Assembly: GCA_037043235.1 (NCBI GenBank)
Contig: JAWRVZ010000112.1
Coordinates: forward strand, 248,001 to 312,000
Direction of reading: 5' to 3'
DNA: 64,000 nt
Source of the DNA: Rhodeus uyekii
Lineage: Eukaryota > Chordata > Actinopteri > Cypriniformes > Acheilognathidae
Within the stretch, counting starts at the first letter, position 1; the number at the start of each line of letters is the position of its first letter. Of the stretch, positions 50,601 to 57,148 are shown piece by piece. Below the pieces are notes generated by a model. The model was not told the DNA's origin. It searched no databases and saw only the letters and a program-made list of their open reading frames with translations. A program made the position numbers and the translations under genes.

Positions 50601-53600
50601 AGAAATCGTGCTAAAAGCCCTGCATTAAGGTACAACCATTTCCAGGGTGTCGGTTCTTTGGAGGAGAAAGCATATGATAATGGGCACCCACAGGACAGAT
50701 CTTTGTCAGAGAATGTCACTCATACAAATGGATGCGATGAATATGCAACAGAGAGACTCTGGGGTGATAAAAAGTACATTGGGGTTACTAATAGAGAAGA
50801 CAACACCACGAATCAAGACTTGGCAAGGTATGTAGAGAGAAGCTTTGGAGAGGCTTCTCCCAATGCAGCCATAGACAAATATATGAGAGATCGATATAAT
50901 GAAAGCCGATGGGAGAGACAATCCTGGGAAAAAGAATCAGATAACACCAGAGCTACTTTACAGAATCAAACATCTAAACCTGATCCTAAAGGTAAAGGCT
51001 CAACAATCCAGAGACATGATTATACTGCAAGCGACACATCACAGTCCGAGGTGAAACGAATTGTTCCACTGAAGCCTGAGAGGTCGAAGAAGTTGAAAGG
51101 CAATAAAGGAGCGAAGCTGCAAGGACAACCAAGGGAGAAGAGCATTTCAGGATCATTTGATGAAAGTGAAGGGACCAAGTCTAAGGAAGAGCAAGTTGGG
51201 TTCATTAATACCCTGGATGGCTTGTTGCAGCCCAGATATTCTGCAGCTTTAGAAAGCACTCAAACGTTTTCCAAGCAAGACTGGATGAGTAATTGTCACA
51301 ACAAGGAAGTCAGAGAATATAGCCGACAGTCTGTTCAAGACAGGCCCCAATTAAGAGATCTCAAGAACAGTGCAGACCACAGACTTAGTATCGAACAAGA
51401 TCAGTTTATTTTTGAAGATCCATTGTTTATGTTTGACTTTCCCACCAATTCAGCATTTTCGACCTTTGACCAGATTCCCCCTTTATACCCACCTGTAAAA
51501 TCCCAGTGGACAAGGGATACACGTACTAAACCAATCACCAAAAGCGATTCTGGCAACAGTCTTCACAAGAGCTCCACCATGGAATCTTCCAAGAGAAAAC
51601 CAGTGGTAACAACTGCTTGATAATCTGCTTGTCACTCACAGGAACTAAAGCATCGCATGAAACGGCACATTCATATCTATAGTTTTGCATAATGCACATG
51701 CCGGTAAACCAATATAAACCTGTTTCTGAGGAGAGATGAGTAGAATAGTCAGTTTTTTTTCTAATCTTACTATTGGCTGATTGAGGTACAATAACCATTG
51801 TCTGATTGGATGAGGATGTGCCACTTTCTTTTTCTCTCCTTCCTCTGCACAGCTCAACACCTGCTTGCGCATTTGAGAAACGCTTAGGATCTTCCACATA
51901 ATCTCCATTGCTTAAGCTTCAGGCTTCTGTTCCACTAACTTTCCACCCAATGTGCGGTCTTTCCTTCCAACATTCTTTCTCTGGTTCCCTCTTACCAGGC
52001 ATGTAGGGAATGGTTGTTGCAAGGAATCAAAGGCCTGTGCATAATACTGTTATGCTAAAGTGCCATTTTTGCAAACAAAAGGGCTTCTGCAAGACTTTCA
52101 AAAATGGCCATTATACTGTTCATGAGAAGGGCAATGAAAATTGATTTAACAAGGAATGGTTTTAGCTGTTGTTTAGAACATTGTATACCCAGATTCATTG
52201 TTAGGGTTTTTGAATTTGTTCTTTGACCTGGCTGGAAAAACAATTGGTCAATTTAACAAACTGCAGGGTACCTTTGAGGGCTTTTTTCTTTTTTTAGGCA
52301 AAAGCCCACTGAGCAGCAGTTTCCATAGATAACTGTTGTTGTCAAAGCAGATGCTACCTTATTTCTCTCAACATTAAAACTGAAATAAATTAAATCAAGA
52401 AAAAGTTCTGATGAAGAGATGTTCTGGCAGTAGAAAGGCTTTGAACTAGAAGAGCCTGAGGAATAACCTTGCAAAACTGCTCTTTGGGTATCATGATGTC
52501 TAATATAGATATAATGTTCTGATTGATTAAAAGGCTCTTTAGTGGCACTTAGTGCAAAATTGCACCCAGCTGCCATAATATATTTTAACTTTCAATTGTT
52601 GTGGTGCAATGTGCTGTACACTGTAGTTCACACTGTTAAGACTTCTCATTTGTATCTGTGTCAGTCAGTTATATAAATGTCTGGTTGTTGGTTCAGGGCC
52701 TAGTCTGGGCTCCTTCCCTGTTATCTCAAATTTCAGTGCACTAACTTTGCATTGCTCTTCCTATTATTTCATCTCACATTCCAGGAGCCCCTTCCCACTC
52801 CAGCAATTCATGCGGAGCCTCAGGAGGAAGCCCAGGTGCCTCATTTTTCCACTCATCCACTGCTACCTCCTTGCTAAAAATCTTGCAAAACCTTTGGCTT
52901 TCACATTTCTGTATACACAAGCATTCCAATTTGCCCTCTGTCTTTTGCTTTCATCATCACAGCATGATTGCATGATCCAAACCATCCCACACAACAGTTC
53001 AACATAGAAATTTCATTTAATGCATCGACCACATACTTTGATTCGTTGGCACTGTTTAGCAAGTCCTAGGCTTGCACACTTAGCATGAATTTAACATTAA
53101 GTCTATAAAAATGTAGTAAAGAGGAATATTATATGGAAATACAAATACAGAAGTGCAGTATTTTACACTAGGGTGAACATGTTATATCAGCATATTTTTG
53201 TCTCAATTTTTCCTCAGAGACATGTAACACTTCTGACATTTCAGTTAGTTTTTTGAGTTGAACTAACCCCTGCATCCTTACTAGATTCGTTAACCATCAG
53301 TCACCACAATGTTGTCTCATTCTTGTCATGTGAAGAAGATGTAGCATCCATTATATTGCTTTGTTTTACCTGTCAGTCAACATTTGCTCTTGTAGCACAG
53401 CTGGTTCCTTGCACCAAGATCTCTTTTTGTGCTTCATCAGAGAGAACCCTGGGAGAGACGCTTGGGATCAGTATCAGAAGATGACCCCGACCCAGACACT
53501 CTGTACCTGAAGGAGACTCACCTTGGCATTGAGCGCAAATGCTCGAGCATCACCGTTAGCTCAACATCCAGCCTGGAGGCTGAGGTGGACTTCACTGTGC

Positions 53601-56600
53601 TCATGGACTTCCAAACGGGTATTGAGGAATTTTCTAGAGGTATGACCGAGCTGGGGGAGAAAGACTTCTCACCTGAGTTTGGCCTCTCTGACCGTCCCAC
53701 CCATCCAGCCTTTATACTGGGAGCAGATCCAATCTACTTTCCTGAGGATAGACATGTAGAAGTTCAAAGGCCTGTAGAGAAACCAAAGCCCGTTGTAGAA
53801 CAGAAGCCACCGGAGGAGCGTAAACAGGAGGTATACAAGCATCCTTTCTCTTTTAGCGAAGTGGCTGGCTCAACCAATCACTGGTCAGAGTAATTGTGTA
53901 AATTTGTGATGAATGCAATCATGTCCCATCTTTTTCTCGCGTTCTACAGGGCATCAAAGCAAAGCATGAAATTACATTGGAATTTGAGTTCTTGATTGAT
54001 GCTAATTCCATTCCATTTGATGCTGCCCTCCATAGTTCAGTCAATCAGTTCAGGTTTGGTTTCTTTGATTTCAGAATTGTGTTGTATTTTTCATTGCTTC
54101 TTATTCTTTTCTTTTGAACCATGACTCACCATATGCTGCTGAATTCATTTGATTGGCTCTGTGTTTCTTAAATCTCATGATCACTCCCAGGTTTCGACTT
54201 GATCTGTTTCATTTCTTTCCCAAGCCTTTTGTACCTAAGAAAGCTCCACGGTCAGTGAAAGCTGCCCAAGCCATGAGGAAAGACTCTACAGAACAAGCTA
54301 ATGCCCAGTCGATGAGAAGGGAGAGCTCTGAATCGCCTCCAATCCATCCTCTAAGCAGAGAGAGCAGTGAAATCATTGCCTCCCAAGCGCTAAGGAAGAC
54401 CGAAGTCAAGATCGAGACGCAGCCCAATGGTTCTGAGGTCACCACTACCATAATGGAGATTGCAGACCCGGTAAAGACCTTTTAGACCTTTTCATCATAC
54501 ATACTTTACTGGAGAAATGTCACTGTATGATAGGTTAGAGGAACATGCTGTGAAGACTGTGATTATGTCAATTATCATCAATTGCATAAGTAAGTGTAAT
54601 TACTTTCTCTTATTACTTACCTGCACTGTGGTGAATCTCATCTGCATTGTAACTTCTCTGTTTGCTCTCATAGGACCACGGTATCAGTGGTATGAGAGAG
54701 GCTGCATACTCTATGGCAGAGAGAGTCTCTCCTGTAAGCATGTCCATTCTTTCATCTGGTGAACTTAAGTTTCCAATCCATCTTCTGTCTCTTCTTCTGC
54801 ACTGTCCTTCTTTCGGTTTCTTTTATTTCCAACTTTAGTTCCAGAGTTTGCTTCCGATGACCTGAAAGTACCTACCTTATCATACTTTTTGTGCTTAGGA
54901 AAGTGTTTATTTCATGATATTCTTGTACAGGTGAACTTGGGATCATTAGGTAGAGATGGTTCTCCTCTATTGGTTACCGAGAACGTAACATCAGCTACTA
55001 CAACACATGTTACTAAGGTATCTGAAATAAGCTGTTAACCTCTTGTTTAGAATAAGTCTTCTTGGAGGATTAAATGAAACATAAATGTTTGTATATATAT
55101 ATATAAAAAATATATAAATCTTTTTGTTTTGTAGACGGTTAAAGGCGGCTATTCAGAAACAAGAATTGAAAAGAGGATTATCATTACTGGTGACGATGAT
55201 GTCGATCAAGATCAGGTAGGTGCAGGTGGAACGAGGGATGGGTATTTTTCAATGAATTTTTTATTATATCAACTCCAGTAGGGTTAGTTCACCTGTTCAA
55301 GATTTTGTCATCAGTTACTCACACTCAGATCATTCCAAACCAATAAGACTTTCCTTCAACTTTTTAAAAAACAAAACCTGAAATATTACTACCCATCTAC
55401 CGAAAGTCTAGGGAAGAGGAAGAGCCTCTTTCTCTGATGTTTGCAATGCAGCACGTCCAGGACAGAGTTGCATTACAACAATGTCTTCTCTCGCGTGAAC
55501 AGCCGAAGAGATTATCATGTGAATGCAGATTGGAGAGCTTTGCAGAACTGCAGAAGTGAAGATATTGAATGAATAAATACTTATTTTTTTGTACCCAAAA
55601 CAATCACATTGCTTCAGAAATTTATATAGAGGTTTATGTATTGGCTCCGCCCAACCAGCCCTTACAGAAGAGCCATGGCTGATGTATATAAGCTGCTATC
55701 AAGATGAGGGATTCTTATTCACAGCAGTGTCATCTTTGATTTTTTTAACAGGACTGAAAGCAAGGGTGTGATGGATAGATGTACATCTCTTCATTACTGG
55801 GTTGTACTGTAATTTAATGTGTTTTAGGATTGTTCTGCTGACAAAACACTGCAAAAATATCTTTACAAGAATTTTCAGATAACAAAATTATAAGTGATTT
55901 AAGAGAGTTATACAGCTTTTTAGAGCCATTTATATGCCATTGACAACACGGTAAATCTATCTCTCGCAGCTTCGCTTTCGTACTTGACATGGCACTACTC
56001 TGAATAAGATCTATTGAAAACATTTTTGAATACATGCTCGCTTTTCGAGTTCATGATCACGCATACTCTGTTTATAGGTAGCGGAGGTACTGACCGCACA
56101 TTTTACAAGATAAGATATTTGTCAGTGACACAAAATCTGTCTTCTCGTCATGTGATTAGTGAAATCTGACTGTATGTAATGCTTACAGTTTATAATTGTA
56201 CACCGGTAACAACAAATACCACAGCAAGCCTAGTTTGAAATTTCATGATAGTGAGTAACTGAACACGTTTTTTTCATTTGTAGTGTGAACTAACCTTTAA
56301 AGTCACAAAATGAAATGAAAATGAAATGAAAATTTTTTTAAGCAGTACTGCAGTCTTTATTATAAATCATTACCTTACTAAAACATTACATTCAGAGGCC
56401 TAGGCGATAATCCCTACCCTCAAGCAATTTGTCAATCATATGAGATCGCAGCACTTAGAAATTAGGATAAAAACCTTTTTTTTGAGAAGCCGTTTCACTC
56501 TGATATACTTTGCAGTAGGAAAGAAAAGAAAGAAAATCACAGGTTCTGTTCCATGCCGACTTTAAAGTGCAAATGAATGAGGCAGAAAGCATATTACTAT

Positions 56601-57148
56601 TACATTTGCTGCTTGTTTCCTCTTTCTTTCATTGAACTTGAAAACTAAATGACATTTTCACAAGGCACTCGCCATGGCAATAAAAGAAGCCAAGCAACAG
56701 CACCCTGACATGTTGGTAACCAAGGCTGTAGTTGTCAGGGAAACAGAATCTTCCACTCAAGATCCACATGAGGAATTGAAGGTATTTGTCACCGCTAGCC
56801 CCTGCATGCACAATTAATCCATCCATTTCGAAAAATGCATATTATGTTTTCACTTCAGTGTTTATCTGTCATATTGAACCTGTTGGTGTAGAGAAGCTTG
56901 ACAAGGGTGTAATGACATGTCAAAACCAGTTCAGTCGGCGCCGCACGTTAACTGTAGGTGGATGCTGACAAACACACTCTTCCATTTTTCTGCAAAACGT
57001 AGTTATTAAAACTCTATTGCAAGCCTTGTTTTCCATCTTAGAACATCAATCACTTATGGCCATTGAAGTGGAACTTCTAAATGTACTTTAATAAATGGTT
57101 GTGTTGTATGATCTGTTTATTTTTTATTTCTTTCTCCTTTAGTCCTGA
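29087..57148 (+). CDS. epb41l1: Band 4.1-like protein 1 (protein 4.1N), whole coding span
   Basis: Twenty-four exons join with all phases agreeing to give 1338 codons plus a stop, if every exon is used. Residues 1-35 are a short hydrophilic head. Residues 36-333 form the FERM domain (F1, F2, F3 lobes), which in this family binds membrane-protein tails and phosphoinositides. Residues 338-391 are the FERM-adjacent regulatory block. Residues 392-532 are an acidic linker and a [18 protein letters not shown] helix where 4.1R has its spectrin-actin region. Residues 533-947 come from one giant exon. Residues about 1245-1330 are the conserved C-terminal domain. I assign it to 4.1N rather than 4.1R, 4.1G or 4.1B from [44 protein letters not shown] and a Ser-stop last exon. 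It works at the inner face of the plasma membrane, mainly in neurons in mammals. Start and alternative exons are provisional. Confidence 0.92.
29263..29427 (+). CDS. epb41l1: epb41l1 exon: head region and first FERM strand
   Basis: Fifty-five codons, phase 0 on both sides, acceptor TTATATTTAG and donor GAG|GTACAG. The encoded part is acidic then basic ([14 protein letters not shown]) and then the first strand of the FERM F1 lobe, [19 protein letters not shown] second in-frame ATG (29278, MSDEHRD) could serve as start for a shorter isoform. The two-part 'EKTPSR..SPQK' segment corresponds to the same place in mammalian 4.1N. Confidence 0.9.
29523..29987 (+). CDS. Transposon-borne ORF, conserved fish repeat protein
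   Basis: A 154-codon open frame inside the inverted-repeat element. The first third covers the terminal repeat and is probably not translated; a likelier start is the Met at 29691 ([15 protein letters not shown]). The C-terminal half, with [19 protein letters not shown], an LDPYE motif, a [19 protein letters not shown] segment and a final [14 protein letters not shown], matches a domain I know from many predicted fish proteins linked to transposons, often next to SWIM or YqaJ-like regions. Its biochemical role is unknown to me. Here it ends with TAA or TAG after CSL without those partners, so it is a short stand-alone or truncated form. Confidence 0.55.
   Translation: MCCTVVYMLPVDRAGGRDGESPAFCMDTVPVYISQVPVQGRILPSFWMFKWLCRMKNATISKKKAKLPYIDGLSKEERTRYEVKIGLIGLDPYEVGKDLFTTDYACLPRIKDLDIVCYLLYSKIAYTLDQLRAHKSSEAYNQFVNGWVCDVCSL
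30249..30476 (-). CDS. Truncated THAP zinc-finger ORF of the transposon
   Basis: A 75-codon minus-strand frame starting [18 protein letters not shown]. It shows the first half of a THAP-type C2CH finger: Cys-X4-Cys (residues 5 and 10), a basic loop with SFYNIPA, then the conserved Trp in [13 protein letters not shown] (about residue 47). The second metal pair (Cys and His, normally about 15-20 residues after the Trp) is missing; the frame instead ends in [14 protein letters not shown] domains bind DNA in transposases and in host proteins derived from them. The gap between this ORF and the plus-strand ORF is 261 bases. The loss of the distal ligands suggests it cannot fold as a normal finger unless it is spliced. 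Confidence 0.6.
   Translation of the reverse strand: MVISCWVKGCSNRADGNQKRSFYNIPAIRQYEGEQTMKLSEERRRLWLANIGRKDAPINYFNSNKHFLFRSHIYT
30905..32082 (-). mobile_element. Tc1-like DNA transposon with both terminal repeats
   Basis: The ends are CACTCACCTAAAAGGATTAT at 30905 and its reverse complement, with one base fewer, ending at 32082 (ATAATCCTTTAGGTGAGTG). TA dinucleotides flank both ends, the target that Tc1/mariner elements duplicate. The interior, read on the minus strand, is a decayed Tc1 transposase. Fish genomes hold many such elements. Confidence 0.88.
30950..31903 (-). pseudogene. Tc1-family transposase, frameshifted
   Basis: Pieces in different frames follow the normal order: the helix-turn-helix part ([20 protein letters not shown], about 31780-31840), [19 protein letters not shown] and [18 protein letters not shown] (31560-31720), [18 protein letters not shown] with the first catalytic Asp (31460-31520), [20 protein letters not shown] (31310-31380) and the C-terminal [19 protein letters not shown] (31010-31080). 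The second catalytic Asp block (31180-31260) is garbled by a frameshift. The enzyme is therefore inactive. Confidence 0.85.
32251..32947. mobile_element. Non-autonomous DNA transposon with TTTAAAG-type inverted ends
   Basis: Left end TTTAAAGGTAGGTTAGGCAA; right end in reverse complement TTTAAAGCGAGGGTTGGCAA. These match at about 16 of 20 positions and face each other 697 bases apart. The interior holds GC-richer sequence (32430-32530) and no transposase frame. I recognise the style (short fish DNA element) but give no family name. Confidence 0.5.
32948..36320 (+). other. Rest of the intron between the head exon and FERM exon 2
   Basis: Mostly AT-rich sequence with no exon that fits the epb41l1 frame. 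A diverged copy of the cyprinid repeat body ('gtcatcatttactcacactcag') is at 33625-33660 and a CA/GA microsatellite at 35628. The block 33200-33450 is GC-richer and holds a 77-codon minus-strand frame without recognisable features. Confidence 0.4.
35628..35664. repeat. (TG)n(AG)n compound microsatellite
   Basis: A TG run of about ten units passes directly into about eleven AG units ending near 35664. Confidence 0.9.
36321..36425 (+). CDS. epb41l1: epb41l1 exon: FERM F1 lobe
   Basis: Thirty-five codons, phase 0/0, between CGGTGTTCAG and AAG|GTCAGC. Encodes [20 protein letters not shown] with the family-wide 'GLTF' strand after it. It is nearly identical to the matching exon of mammalian 4.1N and 4.1B, except Ala in DAVCEH, where 4.1B has Lys. 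Confidence 0.95.
37769..37811 (+). CDS. epb41l1: epb41l1 exon: end of F1 lobe
   Basis: A 43-nt exon ([14 protein letters not shown] plus one base) between TCTCTCTTTCAG and G|GTAAGT. NWLDP-KEIKKQ is invariant in 4.1-type FERM domains. Exit phase 1. Confidence 0.95.
37899..37974 (+). CDS. epb41l1: epb41l1 exon: F1/F2 junction
   Basis: A 76-nt exon, entry phase 1, exit phase 2 (CG|GTGAGT). Encodes [20 protein letters not shown] and EDITR. The upstream intron is only 87 bases, which is short but normal for fish. Confidence 0.95.
38369..39072 (-). mobile_element. Probable solo LTR (704 bp)
   Basis: The block starts TGTAAGAAGG and ends CTATTGCA, so in either direction it runs TG...CA. It is flanked on both sides by GTTTTT (38363-38368 and 39073-39078), a fitting 6-bp target duplication. 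In the minus orientation a TATA-like ATATATGC (near 38580) is followed by a C/T-rich stretch, as in the U3-R-U5 order of an LTR. No internal retroviral or retrotransposon genes are left, as expected after recombination between two LTRs. The low complexity of GTTTTT means the duplication could be chance. Confidence 0.5.
39440..40145 (-). repeat. Tigger/pogo-like non-autonomous DNA transposon copy 2
   Basis: The reverse complement of the right end reads AGTGATCCCTCGTTTATGGC and continues 'gtggaccggaac' and 'gcgaaaatccgcgaagtagg', as at 8457. The left arm 'cgcggatttttcaaaaatatt' and 'ttgcagaaagcagcgttgc' also match copy 1 in reverse. It is longer than copy 1 because of extra sequence with a CAT trinucleotide run near 39821-39845. 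Confidence 0.65.
40285..40503 (+). CDS. epb41l1: epb41l1 exon: FERM F2 lobe
   Basis: A 219-nt exon, entry phase 2, exit phase 2 (AG|GTGAGA). Encodes [20 protein letters not shown], then [20 protein letters not shown] and [18 protein letters not shown]. The [10 protein letters not shown] wording, with Ala-Val and Ala rather than Thr and Ser, fits 4.1N better than 4.1B. It is more GC-rich than its flanks. Confidence 0.96.
40855..41165 (+). repeat. Short non-autonomous DNA repeat ending GTGACA
   Basis: C/T-rich sequence with a 'atatatacc' box (41009), a 'tattttt..gattaaagc' block and a 'cttcgtgcgctcattcgcc' end followed by CACCGTGACA. It shares this order with 16750 (reverse) and 44855 (reverse). 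It lies in the intron between the exons at 40285 and 41473. Confidence 0.5.
41473..41560 (+). CDS. epb41l1: epb41l1 exon: F2/F3 junction
   Basis: An 88-nt exon, entry phase 2, exit phase 0 (AAG|GTATGA). Encodes [20 protein letters not shown] and YGVDLHHAK. The [14 protein letters not shown] block is a hallmark of all band 4.1 proteins. Confidence 0.96.
42109..42261 (+). CDS. epb41l1: epb41l1 exon: FERM F3 lobe, first part
   Basis: Fifty-one codons, phase 0/0. Encodes [20 protein letters not shown], the [20 protein letters not shown] strand pair and KIRPGE. This PH-like lobe binds short peptide tails of membrane proteins in the family. GAG|GTAGAG donor. Confidence 0.97.
43293..43390 (+). CDS. 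epb41l1: epb41l1 exon: FERM F3 lobe, last part
   Basis: A 98-nt exon, entry phase 0, exit phase 2. Encodes [20 protein letters not shown] followed by [12 protein letters not shown]. The Py tract before it is a long C-rich run (43244-43290). The C-terminal helix closes the FERM fold. Confidence 0.97.
44072..44247 (+). CDS. epb41l1: epb41l1 exon: FERM-adjacent block
   Basis: A 176-nt exon, entry phase 2, exit phase 1 (G|GTAAGT). Encodes [40 protein letters not shown] and an [11 protein letters not shown] end. The [14 protein letters not shown] motif is the FERM-adjacent region, which in other 4.1 proteins is a phosphorylation-controlled switch. [13 protein letters not shown] is the sequence I associate with 4.1N. 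Confidence 0.97.
44855..45180 (-). repeat. Short non-autonomous DNA repeat ending GTGACA (reverse)
   Basis: Opens TGTCACGGATCGGG and runs through 'atttattataataaaaataaaac' to GGCAGTGTCAGAG. In reverse it has the same layout as 40855-41165. It lies in the intron after the FERM-adjacent exon. The terminal TGTCAC/GTGTCA sequences are only partly inverted. Confidence 0.45.
45643..45668. repeat. (ATTG)n microsatellite
   Basis: About five ATTG units in a row inside the intron before the exon at 45807. Confidence 0.8.
45807..46003 (+). CDS. epb41l1: epb41l1 exon: acidic linker
   Basis: A 197-nt exon, entry phase 1, exit phase 0. It encodes a strongly acidic segment with [18 protein letters not shown] and closes with TPSKTMEIK, the counterpart of the TPTK-type end in mammalian 4.1N. 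No fold is expected. Confidence 0.9.
46497..46535 (+). CDS. epb41l1: epb41l1 39-nt microexon
   Basis: Thirteen codons ([13 protein letters not shown]), phase 0/0, between CGCGGACAG and GAG|GTATTT with a long pyrimidine-rich stretch upstream. It can be included or skipped without shifting the frame. I recall no such insert in the main mammalian form at this place, so it is probably an alternative exon. Confidence 0.65.
46536..48910 (+). other. Intron, 2.4 kb, little of note
   Basis: AT-rich. A palindromic line 'ggttacatatgtaacctgagacg' near 47380-47402 looks like a fragment of a fish repeat, perhaps from a DIRS-type terminal repeat. A 77-codon plus-strand frame at 48231-48464 shows no feature that would mark it as an exon. 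Confidence 0.4.
48911..48946 (+). CDS. epb41l1: epb41l1 36-nt microexon
   Basis: Twelve codons ([12 protein letters not shown]), phase 0/0, after a C/T-rich acceptor (CTTTATCCCAG) and before GAG|GTACAG. It corresponds to the segment just before FLDKPEDV in mammalian 4.1N, which also ends in a KQE-like sequence, so it is likely a regular exon. Confidence 0.8.
49588..49737 (+). CDS. epb41l1: epb41l1 exon: FLDKPEDV helix (spectrin-actin region equivalent)
   Basis: Fifty codons, phase 0/0, donor TCT|GTGAGT. It encodes [20 protein letters not shown] and [15 protein letters not shown], the part of 4.1N that takes the place of the spectrin-actin-binding region of 4.1R. The acceptor is a tandem TAGCAG (49582-49587), so use of the first AG would add one Gln. 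Phase stays the same either way. Confidence 0.94.
50361..51605 (+). CDS. epb41l1: epb41l1 giant cassette exon, 415 codons
   Basis: One open block of 1245 bases begins after TGATATATAG and ends at a GTG|GTAACA donor; read through, the frame stops 12 bases later (TGA at 51618). Entry and exit phases are both 0. The encoded region is rich in Ser, Arg, Lys, Glu and Asn with few hydrophobics, so mostly disordered. Notable pieces are a basic [15 protein letters not shown] stretch (near 51057-51101) and an aromatic-acidic patch [18 protein letters not shown] (near 51407-51460). Such a large frame in an AT-rich intron would not arise by chance. Band 4.1 paralogues are known to have long alternative exons, so this one is probably used in only some tissues. 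If the donor is unused, the product ends here in place of the C-terminal domain. Confidence 0.82.
52785..52835 (+). CDS. epb41l1: epb41l1 51-nt Pro/Glu exon
   Basis: Seventeen codons ([17 protein letters not shown]), phase 0/0. The acceptor is good (TTATTTCATCTCACATTCCAG), the donor CAG|GTGCCT is weak. A likely alternative exon. Confidence 0.6.
53441..53830 (+). CDS. epb41l1: epb41l1 exon: conserved 4.1N linker
   Basis: A 130-codon exon, phase 0/0, after GTGCTTCATCAG and before GAG|GTATAC. It encodes an acidic [20 protein letters not shown] part, then [19 protein letters not shown], one of the clearest 4.1N/4.1-type signatures outside the domains, then a Pro-Lys-Glu-rich tail ([17 protein letters not shown]). 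Confidence 0.92.
53950..54053 (+). CDS. epb41l1: epb41l1 probable 104-nt exon
   Basis: It opens after a strong Py-rich acceptor (TTTTTCTCGCGTTCTACAG), entry phase 0, and leaves in phase 2 at TTCAG|GTTTGG. It encodes [20 protein letters not shown] and more. Because 104 is not a multiple of three it has to be joined to the next exon's phase-2 acceptor. I do not recognise the encoded sequence from mammalian 4.1N. Confidence 0.5.
54191..54470 (+). CDS. epb41l1: epb41l1 exon with RRESSE-type repeats
   Basis: If joined to 53950-54053, this is 280 nt (entry phase 2, exit phase 0, CCG|GTAAAG). Its first 49 bases are pyrimidine-rich and encode an odd aromatic run ([16 protein letters not shown]); they could instead be the Py tract of a later acceptor at 54239 (CCTAAG) or 54224 (CCCAAG), both of which give phase 0 and would pair directly with 53830. 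The sure part is 54240-54470, with [17 protein letters not shown] and LSRESSEII units and then [19 protein letters not shown], similar in style to the AIRKK-type segment of mammalian 4.1N. The repeats carry Arg-x-x-Ser kinase-type sites. Confidence 0.72.
54674..54733 (+). CDS. epb41l1: epb41l1 60-nt exon
   Basis: Twenty codons ([20 protein letters not shown]), phase 0/0, CTCTCATAG to CCT|GTAAGC. Frame-preserving, so it may be alternative. Confidence 0.7.
54931..55017 (+). CDS. epb41l1: epb41l1 exon: start of C-terminal domain
   Basis: Twenty-nine codons, phase 0/0, ending in [10 protein letters not shown], the conserved lead into the band 4.1 C-terminal domain. TTCTTGTACAG acceptor, AAG|GTATCT donor. 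Confidence 0.93.
55135..55215 (+). CDS. epb41l1: epb41l1 exon: C-terminal domain core
   Basis: Twenty-seven codons, phase 0/0. Encodes [20 protein letters not shown] and DDVDQDQ, nearly identical to the mammalian protein. The C-terminal domain of the family binds partners such as NuMA and, in 4.1N, receptor and inositol-phosphate pathway proteins. Confidence 0.97.
55278..56303. mobile_element. Inverted-repeat DNA element of the 'GTTAGTTCAC' family, about 1.03 kb
   Basis: Left end GGGTTAGTTCACCTGTTCAA; right end in reverse complement AGGTTAGTTCACACTACAAA, followed by ATGAAAAAA. The inner left arm 'gtcatcagttactcacactcagat' is that of the short copies at 14943, 28853 and 33625. This copy therefore shows that the short repeats are ends of an inverted-repeat DNA transposon. 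No transposase is present. It lies in the intron between the two C-terminal-domain exons. Confidence 0.6.
56665..56781 (+). CDS. epb41l1: epb41l1 exon: end of C-terminal domain
   Basis: Thirty-nine codons, phase 0/0. Encodes [29 protein letters not shown] and an acidic tail. [21 protein letters not shown] is the signature end of 4.1 proteins. Acceptor TTTTCACAAG. Confidence 0.97.
57143..57148 (+). CDS. epb41l1: epb41l1 last coding bases (Ser-stop)
   Basis: After TTTCTTTCTCCTTTAG the frame reads TCC TGA, giving a final Ser and stop. Mammalian 4.1N also ends in Ser, which supports the call. The rest of this exon is 3' UTR. Confidence 0.85.
   Translation, partial: S

Noticed and set aside
50402..51259. 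Minus-strand open frames of 71-105 codons
   Set aside because: They are shadows of the giant epb41l1 exon on the other strand.
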